10,299 bases of DNA. It comes from Lentzea sp. (GTDB lineage: Bacteria; Actinomycetota; Actinomycetes; Mycobacteriales; Pseudonocardiaceae). This document shows positions 1 through 5,668 of the stretch, piece after piece. The position numbers and the translations under genes are program-made. How positions within the stretch are numbered: the first letter of the stretch is position 1; every line of letters begins with the position of its first letter. The DNA lies in assembly GCA_030146905.1 (NCBI GenBank), contig JASLAV010000245.1:1-10299 (forward strand), given 5' to 3'. Below the pieces are notes generated by a model, which saw nothing but the letters and a program-made list of their open reading frames with translations, was not told where the DNA came from and did no database searches.

Positions 1-135
1 TTCGCGCCGCTGCTGGTCGACTTCCCGTCCACGATGGACGGCGTGCCGGTGCTGCTGTGCTGGCTGGAGGGCGACCGTGAGCTCGCCTGGTACCACCGGG
101 CGGACCTGGGGTTCGCGGGCCGCCGCCCGCTCTGA
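1..135 (+). CDS. C-terminal end of a DUF2203-like protein (5' partial)
   Basis: The first frame is open from the window edge to a TGA at 133-135 and gives 44 residues. It contains VDFPS, DGVPVLLCWLEGD, and a final GFAGRRPL. This Val-Asp-Phe-Pro, Leu-Cys-Trp, Gly-Phe-Ala-Gly-Arg-(Arg/Lys)-Pro-Leu pattern is what I recall for the C-terminus of DUF2203, a small bacterial family of about 130 residues with no assigned function. The start lies upstream of the window, so neither the length nor the operon can be judged. The next gene on the same strand starts 83 bp downstream. The reading frame is secure; the family call comes from memory of the motif only. Confidence 0.65.
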   Translation, partial: FAPLLVDFPSTMDGVPVLLCWLEGDRELAWYHRADLGFAGRRPL

Positions 136-140
136 GCCCT

Positions 141-171
141 CCCGGCGTGACCGGATCCGTCCGCTGCCGGG
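141..171 (+). terminator. weak inverted repeat after the DUF2203-like gene
   Basis: CCCGGC (141-146) and GCCGGG (166-171) form perfect 6-bp arms around a 19-nt loop. The loop contains the palindrome CGGATCCG (152-159). The repeat begins 5 nt after the stop codon, where a terminator would sit, but there is no T tract and the stem is short. This is a weak call in DNA this GC-rich. Confidence 0.25.
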
Positions 172-218
172 CCTGGTCGTGCCTGTCCCCGCCACGCGGA
201 CCCGGCGAAGCTCTGCTC

Positions 219-767
219 ATGAAGCGAGCATTGATCGTCATCGACGTGCAGGAGTCGTTCCGGCAGCGCCCCAACTGGGCCGAGGTGTCCAACCCCGGCG
301 TCGTGGGCAAGGTCAACCAGCTGGTCGCCATGTCCCGTGACGCGGGCGACCTCGTGGTGTGGGTGCTGCACTCCGAGCCCGGCACCGGCGACGTGTTCGA
401 CCCCGCCCTCGGCCACGTCCGGCTGATCGACGGGCTCGAGCCGCTGGAAGGCGAACAGGTGCTGACCAAGACGTCCCACAACGCGTTCACCACGACGAAC
501 CTGCAGCAGACGCTGACCCGGCACGGCGTGCGGGACGTGCTGATCAGCGGCATCAGGACCGAGCAGTGCTGCGAGACGACGACACGCGTGGGGTCGGACC
601 TCGGGTTCGGCATGACGTTCGTGACGGACGCGACCGCCACCACGCCGTTGCCGCACTGGCGTACCGGGAAGGTGCTGGGGGTCGAGGAGGTCATCGAGCG
701 GACGGAGTACGTGCTGGCCGGTCGCTTCGCGCGGATCTCGGATGTCGCTACGCTGACCGGATCGTGA
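219..767 (+). CDS. isochorismatase-family cysteine hydrolase
   Basis: This is a 182-residue alpha/beta hydrolase of the isochorismatase/nicotinamidase superfamily, cytoplasmic by appearance. The family's usual Asp-Lys-Cys triad is visible: Asp9 in VIDVQ, Lys84 in LTKTSHNAF, and Cys117 in the GIRTEQCCETT segment (the first of the two cysteines aligns with the nucleophile). Members hydrolyse amides such as nicotinamide or ureido compounds, or the vinyl ether of isochorismate; the substrate cannot be read from this sequence. I chose ATG 219 because the protein then begins MKRALIVIDVQ, the normal family N-terminus; the in-frame ATG at 147 would add 24 residues of non-family sequence. No good SD precedes 219. 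The stop codon overlaps the next gene's start by 4 bp (GTGA, 764-767), so the two are probably co-translated. Confidence 0.9.
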   Translation: MKRALIVIDVQESFRQRPNWAEVSNPGVVGKVNQLVAMSRDAGDLVVWVLHSEPGTGDVFDPALGHVRLIDGLEPLEGEQVLTKTSHNAFTTTNLQQTLTRHGVRDVLISGIRTEQCCETTTRVGSDLGFGMTFVTDATATTPLPHWRTGKVLGVEEVIERTEYVLAGRFARISDVATLTGS

Positions 768-1666
768 CCAGAGTCGTCTTCCTGCTCGTACCGGGACTGC
801 ACCTGCTCGACCTCGCGGGGCCGGCGCAGGTGTTCTCCAGCGCTGCCGACCTCGTGGACGGCTACGAGCTGTCGTACGTCGGCGACATGGAGACCGTGCT
901 CAGCCATCAGGGCGTGCCGCTGGGCGCGTCGCGTGAGCTGCCCTCTCTCGACGTGCACGACCTCGTGTTCGTGCCGGGGTGGCGTTCGCCCAGGATCGTC
1001 GGAACCGGACACCTGAGCGAGCGTGCGTTGGAGTGGTTGCGCACGCACCACTCCAACGGCGGCACGGTCGCGAGTGTGTGCGCCGGCGCCGACGCGTTGG
1101 GTCGCGCCGGTCTGCTCGACGGTCACCGGTGCACCACGCACCACGAACTGCAGGACGAGCTCGAACGGCGCTATCCCGCCGCACGGGTCGTGCGTGACGT
1201 CCTGTTCGTGGAGGACGACAGGATCGTGACGTCCGCGGGCATCGCGAGCGGCATCGACCTGGCGTTGCACCTCGTCGCCGTGCGCCACGGACCTGTCGTC
1301 GCGGCGGCGATCGCACGCACGATGGTCGTCTACGCGCGCAGGAACGGCGACGACCAGCAGGCGAGCGTGCTGCTGCGGCACCGCTCGCACGTCAACGAGA
1401 CCGTGCACCGCATCCAGGACGTCATCGAGTCACGTCTCGCCGACCGGCTTTCGCTGGCGGAACTGGCCTTGCACGCCGGGTGCAGCGAACGGACCGTGAC
1501 ACGTCTGTTCGGCCGTGCGACGGGCATGACGCCGTTGAAGTACCAGCAAGCCCTGCGTGTCGAACGGGCGGAGCACCTCATCGGTCAAGGCGCCACCGTC
1601 GAGACCGCGGCGCGCAACGTCGGCTTCGAGGACGCCCGGATGCTGCGCCGCCTGCGTTCCCGCTGA
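764..1666 (+). CDS. GlxA-type transcriptional regulator (DJ-1/PfpI domain plus AraC HTH)
   Basis: This is a 300-residue regulator. Residues 1-175 form a DJ-1/PfpI (class I glutamine amidotransferase-like) sensor domain. The nucleophile-elbow Cys106 lies in SVCAGADALGRAGLLDGH and is followed by TTHHEL. Residues about 205-300 form an AraC DNA-binding domain, with a first HTH around 228-249 (LSLAELALHAGCSERTVTRL) and a second around 277-297 ending GFEDARMLRRLRSR. In this family the N-terminal domain senses small molecules and is not usually enzymatic. The GTG start at 764 overlaps the upstream hydrolase stop by 4 bp, which suggests translational coupling and control of, or by, that enzyme's pathway. 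The C-terminus looks short: related proteins usually continue about 15-20 residues past the second HTH (the G-T-(S/T)-P-x-x-Y-R helix), but here the stop comes first. It converges on the next gene with a 3-bp gap. Confidence 0.9.
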   Translation: MTRVVFLLVPGLHLLDLAGPAQVFSSAADLVDGYELSYVGDMETVLSHQGVPLGASRELPSLDVHDLVFVPGWRSPRIVGTGHLSERALEWLRTHHSNGGTVASVCAGADALGRAGLLDGHRCTTHHELQDELERRYPAARVVRDVLFVEDDRIVTSAGIASGIDLALHLVAVRHGPVVAAAIARTMVVYARRNGDDQQASVLLRHRSHVNETVHRIQDVIESRLADRLSLAELALHAGCSERTVTRLFGRATGMTPLKYQQALRVERAEHLIGQGATVETAARNVGFEDARMLRRLRSR

Positions 1667-1669
1667 GCG

Positions 1670-2311
1670 TCAGCCCGCCACCCGGTTGATCTCGTCGCTG
1701 CGCAGCACCCGGTCCGCGTGCGCGCCCTTCGCCAGAGCGACCATCGCCCGCCCGAGCCGGTCGGTGCTCGTGACGAACTTCGGCGCCACCTTCGACAGCA
1801 CCGGGAACAGCCACGACGACCACGAGTAGAGGTAGCGGTAGATGCGGGTGCGCGACGTGATCCCGTGCCGCGGCTGGATGAACCCCGGCCGCACCACGAA
1901 CACCGGCCGGTCCGACGCCAGCAGCTCGTTCTCCGTGCGTCCCTTCACCCGCGCCCACATCGTCTTGCTCTCGGCGTTGGCACCCTCACCGGACACGTAC
2001 ACATACGTGCCGCCAACAACACGCGCGGCCTCAAGCGCGTAGTCGTGCGTCACGGGCATGTACTCGGCCTCGGACAAACCCGCCGACGTCACGCCCATGC
2101 AGTAGAAGCACGCGTCAGCGTCGGCCAACTCGTCGGCGATGGCCGACAGGTCGCCGAAGTCGGCGTGCACGACGTGCCGCAGCTTGGGATCGCTGACCGC
2201 CAGCGGCGAACGCCCCACCGTCACCACGGACTTCACGTCCGGGTCGAGCAGGCACTCCCGCAGCGCACCCTGACCGACCATTCCGGACGCACCGAAAACC
2301 ACTACCTTCAT
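1670..2311 (-). CDS. atypical SDR / NAD(P)-binding Rossmann-fold protein
   Basis: This is a 213-residue protein with an N-terminal dinucleotide-binding motif: KVVVFGASGMVGQG, with the GxxGxxG glycines at 7, 10 and 13. Other visible motifs are CFYCMGVTSAG (69-79), YVYVSGEGA (103-111) and MWARVKGRTEN (118-128). It resembles the HTATIP2/YbjT-like atypical short-chain dehydrogenases. The usual YxxxK active site reads WARVK (Trp119 to Lys123), so the catalytic Tyr is replaced. As I recall this is common in bacterial relatives, which leaves redox activity doubtful; a nucleotide-binding or sensing role is possible. The ATG at 2311 lacks an SD sequence but is preceded by TAGTTT ending 6 nt upstream, as expected for a leaderless actinobacterial transcript. 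It is divergent from the barstar-domain gene, with 17 bp between the two start codons. Confidence 0.85.
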   Translation of the reverse strand: MKVVVFGASGMVGQGALRECLLDPDVKSVVTVGRSPLAVSDPKLRHVVHADFGDLSAIADELADADACFYCMGVTSAGLSEAEYMPVTHDYALEAARVVGGTYVYVSGEGANAESKTMWARVKGRTENELLASDRPVFVVRPGFIQPRHGITSRTRIYRYLYSWSSWLFPVLSKVAPKFVTSTDRLGRAMVALAKGAHADRVLRSDEINRVAG

Positions 2312-2328
2312 CCCGTCAAACTAGTGGG
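2312..2328. promoter_or_regulatory. 17-bp divergent junction with overlapping -10-like hexamers
   Basis: The whole space between two divergent start codons reads cccgtcaaactagtggg. On the minus strand TAGTTT (2323-2318) is followed by 6 nt and then ATG at 2311. On the plus strand CAAACT (2317-2322) is followed by 6 nt and then GTG at 2329. Both fit the A and T positions of the actinobacterial -10 consensus TAnnnT, with transcription starting at the first base of the start codon. Only the minus hexamer has the full TA..T. No SD fits on either side, and I see no convincing -35 on either strand. Confidence 0.6.
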
Positions 2329-3135
2329 GTGAACGTCACCACCTACCGCCGCGCACCGGCACCGGTGCCCGATCTCCCGCACGACGGCCTCCGCCCGGTC
2401 GGCGACGAGGACGATCCGGGACTCGCGGCACTCGTCGACAGGGCATGGGGCGACGGCGCAGGCACGATCAGCGGCTGGCGCCTGTTCGGCGTGCCGCACG
2501 GCAGCTTCGTCGTGGCCACCGACCGGATCCTCGCCGCGTCACTGGTGTCGTGCCACGCGGGCAAGTTCTGGATCACCTACGTCATCACGGACCCGGAGCA
2601 CCAGGACCTGGCCGCCCCGCCCGTGGCCGCCTCGCTCCGCGCTCTCGACGCCCCCGTGCTGGCCGGCCTCACCGAGCTCGACGAGTCCACGAGGCAGTTG
2701 CTCACCGGCTTCGGCTTCACCGGCGGCCGGCTCGACCTGCCGGTGCTGGTCGTCGACGGCGCCGCCTTCCCCGACTTGGCCGGGTTCGCGCGCGAGTTCA
2801 CCAAGCTGCTCGACGACTACACGTGGACCGGCAACCTGGACGCGTTCAACGACATCCTGCGCGGCGGCTTCGGCACTCCCGACCTCGGCTGGACCTTCCG
2901 GTGGCTGAACGCGGAGCGGTCACGTTCCGCACTCGGGCACGAGGCGATGGCCGAGTGGCTGGAACGGATCCTGCGCACCTGCCACCCCGGCAACCGCGAG
3001 GACGTCGCGGCCCGGCTCGCCGGCGCGCGTCGCGGCGAGGGTCAGACCCTGTTCGACCTGATCGTCGAGATCATCCGCGACCACGGCCCCGGCGGCGACC
3101 AGTCGAGGTCGAACGTCATCCTCGAACTGCGCTGA
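2329..3135 (+). CDS. barstar-like domain protein with N-terminal degenerate GNAT-like domain
   Basis: This is a 268-residue protein with two apparent parts. Residues about 137-268 match the barstar (barnase-inhibitor) family in its actinobacterial form: VLVVDGAAFPDL, then GNLDAFNDILRGGFGTPD (168-185), FRWLNAERSRSALG, CHPGNR, RRGEGQTLFDLIVEIIRDHGPGG, and a final VILELR. Asp171 and Asp175 correspond to barstar Asp35 and Asp39, which contact the barnase active site; the position of barstar Trp38 is Asn174. Residues about 18-135 look like a GNAT fold (TYVITDPEHQ, then LTELDESTRQLLTGFGF), but the acetyl-CoA motif Q/RxxGxG/A reads Q92-DLAA-P97, so both glycines are lost and activity is unlikely. 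No ribonuclease toxin lies nearby. GTG 2329 is the only start fitting the junction, and no SD is present. The 3' end overlaps the convergent TetR gene by 20 bp. The barstar call is firm; the GNAT part is less certain. Confidence 0.8.
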   Translation: MNVTTYRRAPAPVPDLPHDGLRPVGDEDDPGLAALVDRAWGDGAGTISGWRLFGVPHGSFVVATDRILAASLVSCHAGKFWITYVITDPEHQDLAAPPVAASLRALDAPVLAGLTELDESTRQLLTGFGFTGGRLDLPVLVVDGAAFPDLAGFAREFTKLLDDYTWTGNLDAFNDILRGGFGTPDLGWTFRWLNAERSRSALGHEAMAEWLERILRTCHPGNREDVAARLAGARRGEGQTLFDLIVEIIRDHGPGGDQSRSNVILELR

Positions 3136-3646
3136 AGGCCGCCGTCGTGCGCTCGACCTCGCCCGTCGCCAGCAGGTCGAGCAACGCACCCCGCAACAAC
3201 GCGAGATCACGCGTGCGCTCGGCCAGCCCTTCCGGGGTGTCGCGCACGTCCGCGGCCTGGGACGCCTTGAGCACCTCCAGCCAGTCCTCGACCGTGGCCT
3301 TCGCGAACCCGGCCCACGGCCCGTCGGGCTCCACGAGAGAGCGCGCGTACGCCTCCAGCCACAACGTCAACAAGGGCCGGAGCCCCGGCCTGCACAACCA
3401 CTCCCACAACCGCGCCACGACGTCCGGCCCGGCCCCGACGTCGGCGAGCAACGCCAGCTCATCGGTCCTCGCCCGCGCCAGCAGAGCCCTGACCAGCCCG
3501 TCCTTGCTCCCGAACAGGTAGAGCAGCACCCGCGTGCTCGACCCGATCGCCGCCGCCAACGGCCGCAACGACACGTCGGCCAAGCCGTGCGTGAGCACGT
3601 AGCGGTAGGCGGCTTCGAGCAGTTCGGTCTCCCGGGCGGACGGCAT
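3116..3646 (-). CDS. TetR-family transcriptional regulator
   Basis: This is a 176-residue regulator. The N-terminal HTH is clear: helices begin at ELLEAAYRYVLTHG, followed by VSLRPLAAAIGSSTRVLLYLFGSKDGLVRALL (about residues 25-56), with the usual L-Y-x-F-x-S-K-x-x-L end. The remaining residues (about 60-176) are a helical ligand-binding and dimer domain whose ligand cannot be inferred. ATG 3646 has no SD; GACACT ends 6 nt upstream, a poor -10 that keeps only A and T. It is divergent from the GNAT gene at 3694, with short dyads between them, so it may repress itself and that acetyltransferase. The last 20 bp overlap the 3' end of the convergent barstar-domain gene. Confidence 0.9.
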   Translation of the reverse strand: MPSARETELLEAAYRYVLTHGLADVSLRPLAAAIGSSTRVLLYLFGSKDGLVRALLARARTDELALLADVGAGPDVVARLWEWLCRPGLRPLLTLWLEAYARSLVEPDGPWAGFAKATVEDWLEVLKASQAADVRDTPEGLAERTRDLALLRGALLDLLATGEVERTTAAFSAVRG

Positions 3647-3664
3647 GGCGCTAGTGTCGCACTA
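3647..3664. promoter_or_regulatory. divergent -10 core for TetR (minus) and GNAT (plus)
   Basis: On the plus strand TAGTGT (3652-3657) predicts a start site at A3664 and a 30-nt leader before the GNAT ATG. On the minus strand GACACT (3658-3653) ends 6 nt before the TetR ATG at 3646. The 1-bp offset of the hexamers and the 18-bp distance between predicted start sites equal those at the 2312-2328 and 9133-9149 junctions. The plus hexamer is the better one. Confidence 0.5.
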
Positions 3665-3674
3665 CTGAAACAGT
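3652..3674. promoter_or_regulatory. candidate TetR operator: two adjacent short dyads
   Basis: TAGTG-TCG-CACTA (3652-3664) is a perfect 5-bp inverted repeat. It is followed at once by ACTG-AAA-CAGT (3664-3674), a 4-bp inverted repeat. They cover the predicted -10 hexamers and the plus-strand start site, where a TetR repressor would block both genes. The arms are short, so chance is possible. The assignment rests on position next to a divergent TetR gene. Confidence 0.4.
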
Positions 3675-3683
3675 CGTGTCAGT

Positions 3684-3688
3684 GGAGG
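3684..3688 (+). promoter_or_regulatory. ribosome binding site of the GNAT gene
   Basis: GGAGG lies 5 nt before ATG 3694. It decides the start: the in-frame GTG at 3676 has no SD and would add six residues that are not family-like. Confidence 0.75.
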
Positions 3689-3693
3689 CAACC

Positions 3694-4167
3694 ATGCACA
3701 TCCACCCCTTGAGCAAGCCAGGCGACCTGGGCTGGGTCGTCCAGGCGCACGGCGAGCTGTACGCAGACGAGTTCGGCTGGGACACCTCCTTCGAGGCGCT
3801 GGTCGCCAAGATCGTCGGCGACTACGCGGCGGACCACTCCGGGCGGGAGGCCGCCTGGATCGCCGAACTCGACGGCGAACGCGTCGGCTGCGTCTTGTGC
3901 GTCCGTGAGAACGACACGACCGCACGGCTGCGCGTGCTGCTCGTGCATCCCGGCGCACGAGGTCATGGCGCGGGCGGCAAGCTCGTCTCCACGTGCATCA
4001 CGTTCGCGCAGGACGCCGGTTATCAGCGCATGGTGTTGTGGACGGTCGACGGGCTCACCTCTGCCAGGAAGATCTACGAGGCGCACGGGTTCGAGCTGGT
4101 CGAGGAGACACCGCAGCACAGCTTCGGCCACGACGTGGTCAGCCAGGTCTGGGTCCGCGACCTCTAG
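3694..4167 (+). CDS. GNAT-family N-acetyltransferase
   Basis: This is a 157-residue acetyltransferase. It opens with GDLGWVVQAHGELYADEFGWD, continues with AAWIAELDGERVGCVLCVR, and has the acetyl-CoA motif in LRVLLVHPGARGHGAGGKLV (R89-G-H-G-A-G within 79-98). The late motif is KIYEAHGFELVEE (126-138), followed by HSFGHDVVSQVW. This matches, from memory, the acetyltransferase half of MarR-GNAT fusion proteins, but here it stands alone with no MarR domain. The acceptor substrate is unknown. The start is fixed by GGAGG 5 nt upstream. It is divergent from a TetR gene whose product may control it. Its stop lies 6 bp from the end of the convergent NlpC/P60 gene, with no obvious terminator between them. 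Confidence 0.88.
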   Translation: MHIHPLSKPGDLGWVVQAHGELYADEFGWDTSFEALVAKIVGDYAADHSGREAAWIAELDGERVGCVLCVRENDTTARLRVLLVHPGARGHGAGGKLVSTCITFAQDAGYQRMVLWTVDGLTSARKIYEAHGFELVEETPQHSFGHDVVSQVWVRDL

Positions 4168-4173
4168 CTTTGG

Positions 4174-5478
4174 TCAGAGCAGCCGCGTCACGTACGGCAT
4201 GATGCCGCCGTACCGCACCGGCGAAATCCGCACCACAGCACCGGAATGCGGCGCCTCCACCATCATCCCGCCACCCAGGTACAGCGCGACGTGCGTGCCG
4301 CCGCCCGGTCCCCAGAAGATCATGTCTCCCGGCGCCATCTGCGCCAGCGGCACCTTGCGCCCGGAGTTGTACTGGTAGCCGCTGTAGTGCGGCAGGTACA
4401 CCCCGACGCCGGCGAAGGCGTACATCATCAGCCCCGAGCAGTCGAAGCCGATCTTGCGGTAGTCGCCGAACGAGTCGGCGACGCCGCCGTCGCGCACGCC
4501 GTACGTCGGGCCGTTGTGGTTGCCGCCGCCCCACGCGTAGATGACGCCGCGTTGTGCCAACGCGCGGTTGATGACGGTCTGCACGCGGTTGCCTGACGGA
4601 GCGGGAGCCACGGCCACGGGGCGGCGCGGGGCCGGAGCCTGGGCCGCCGGGGCCGGAGCGGCGGCGGCGCGGCGGGCGTTCTCCTCGTCCTCGCGCTTCT
4701 TCGCCTCCACCCACTGGTCGTACTGCTGCCGCTGGGCCTCCAGGCCGCTGGCCTGGCCGCGGGCGGCGGCCAGTTCTCGTTCCACCGCGTCCCTGTCGGC
4801 CTGGAGCTCCGCGGTCGCGGCCGCCTGTGCCGCGTGCGCCTCCACGGCGGTCCGCTGGGCCTGTTCGGCGACCTTCTTCGCCTCGTCGGCCTCCGCCTGC
4901 TTCTCCTCCGCCTTCTTCAGCGCCGCGCGGGCGGTGGAGTCGAGGTTGGCGGCGGTGCCCTGGGCGCGGGTCATCTGGTCCAGGCGGTTCAGGCCGGACG
5001 CCGACACCGCCTCCAGCATCTGGGCGCGGGCCAGCAGGTCCTCCGGCGACTTCGCGCCGATGTAGGCGGAGAACGAGCCGACGGTGCTGCGCTGGGCGTA
5101 GGAGGCGGCGACGAACTCGTCCAGCTCGCGGCGGCTCTGCTCCACGGCAGCGGTCGCCGCGTCGGCCTGCACGCGTGCGGCGGACGCCTCGCGGCGGGCG
5201 GCCTCGGCTGCCGCGATCGCCGTCTCCTGGTCGACACGGGCCTTGTTGGCGAGCTCGCGCTTGTACGAGACGTCGTCCTGCAGCTCCTGCAGGCGCGACT
5301 CCGCCTGCGTGAGCCGGCCGGTCAGCTCGCCGACGCGGGCCGCCTTCGCGTCTGCCTCTGCCCGCGACGCCGAGATCTGCGCGTCGCTCGGGTTCGGCGG
5401 AGGCGGCGGAACCGCACCCGCGGTCCCCGTGAGGACTGCGGTCATGAGCACCACCACGGCGGAGAGTCGTGTCAACAC
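4174..5478 (-). CDS. secreted NlpC/P60 peptidoglycan endopeptidase with coiled-coil (RipA-like)
   Basis: This is a 434-residue exported cell-wall hydrolase. Residues 1-22 are a signal peptide ending GTAGA. A proline run and a long Ala/Glu/Arg/Lys-rich coiled coil (about 33-270) follow, then a Pro/Ala linker (271-295) and an NlpC/P60 domain (297-434). Catalytic residues are Cys347 in GFDCSGL, His396 in THVALYLGGG, and Glu408 in MVEAP. The Cys-His and His-Glu spacings of 49 and 12 equal those I recall for mycobacterial RipA, which cleaves the D-Glu to meso-DAP bond at the septum. The coiled coil probably acts as an autoinhibitory or docking segment. The GTG start at 5478 follows a 9-nt perfect SD. 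An ATG inside the upstream region (5486-5484) runs quickly to a stop and is not the start. It ends 6 bp from the convergent GNAT gene. Confidence 0.93.
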   Translation of the reverse strand: MLTRLSAVVVLMTAVLTGTAGAVPPPPPNPSDAQISASRAEADAKAARVGELTGRLTQAESRLQELQDDVSYKRELANKARVDQETAIAAAEAARREASAARVQADAATAAVEQSRRELDEFVAASYAQRSTVGSFSAYIGAKSPEDLLARAQMLEAVSASGLNRLDQMTRAQGTAANLDSTARAALKKAEEKQAEADEAKKVAEQAQRTAVEAHAAQAAATAELQADRDAVERELAAARGQASGLEAQRQQYDQWVEAKKREDEENARRAAAAPAPAAQAPAPRRPVAVAPAPSGNRVQTVINRALAQRGVIYAWGGGNHNGPTYGVRDGGVADSFGDYRKIGFDCSGLMMYAFAGVGVYLPHYSGYQYNSGRKVPLAQMAPGDMIFWGPGGGTHVALYLGGGMMVEAPHSGAVVRISPVRYGGIMPYVTRLL

Positions 5479-5484
5479 CGAAGC

Positions 5485-5493
5485 ATCACCTCC
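5485..5493 (-). promoter_or_regulatory. strong ribosome binding site of the NlpC/P60 gene
   Basis: GGAGGTGAT on the minus strand is 9 nt of perfect complement to the conserved 16S rRNA 3' end. It lies 6 nt before GTG 5478. This is the longest SD in the window and implies efficient translation despite the GTG start. Confidence 0.75.
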
Positions 5494-5499
5494 GATCGA

Positions 5500-5508
5500 A
5501 TTAGACCA
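5500..5508 (-). promoter_or_regulatory. possible extended -10 for the NlpC/P60 gene
   Basis: On the minus strand the sequence reads TGGTCTAAT, an extended -10 form (TGn before TCTAAT). It would place transcription just before the SD and give a very short leader. No good -35 is visible, so this is tentative. Confidence 0.3.
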
Positions 5509-5540
5509 ATCAGGCCCACCCGCCGCATCCGGAACTCACG

Positions 5541-5580
5541 CACCGTCAACCACACGTGTCACAGAGGAACACTGACGGTG
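5541..5580. promoter_or_regulatory. inverted repeat with internal ACACGTGT palindrome upstream of NlpC/P60
   Basis: CACCGTCA (5541-5548) and TGACGGTG (5573-5580) are perfect 8-bp arms with a 24-bp centre. The centre contains the 8-bp palindrome ACACGTGT (5552-5559). It lies in the 190-bp gap 5479-5668, 62 bp upstream of the hydrolase start, where an activator or repressor site would be expected. I recognise no specific regulator. I looked for the c-di-AMP (ydaO-type) riboswitch often found upstream of actinobacterial wall hydrolases and did not see it. Confidence 0.4.
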
Positions 5581-5625
5581 GTCCTTTTGGGACGATCGAA
5601 GTCAAGCGGGGAACACCACCAGATT

Positions 5626-5660
5626 GCCCGCCACGTGACCGAGGAGGTCGCGTGGCGGGC
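5626..5660 (-). terminator. strong hairpin terminator after the cupin gene
   Basis: GCCCGCCACG-t-GACC (5626-5640) and GGTC-g-CGTGGCGGGC (5646-5660) form a 15-position stem with a single mismatch around a 5-nt loop. It begins 8 nt after the cupin stop codon. No T tract follows on the minus strand, as is usual for actinobacterial hairpin terminators. It separates the cupin transcript from the NlpC/P60 gene downstream. Confidence 0.75.
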
Positions 5661-5668
5661 GCCGGGTG

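Noticed and set aside
359..763. Upstream in-frame extension of the GlxA-type regulator (135 codons).
   Set aside because: It overlaps the isochorismatase gene in another frame and is Arg/Ala/Asp-rich nonsense. The DJ-1/PfpI domain starts right at GTG 764.
1940..1960. SDR active-site Tyr replaced by Trp (WARVK).
   Set aside because: Unusual for classical SDRs, but as I recall it is a normal feature of bacterial HTATIP2/YbjT-like relatives, so it is recorded in the gene entry and not as a novelty.
5479..5668. Possible c-di-AMP (ydaO-type) riboswitch upstream of the NlpC/P60 gene.
   Set aside because: The conserved blocks of that class are not visible on the minus strand; only a short dyad, a possible -10 and a long SD are seen.
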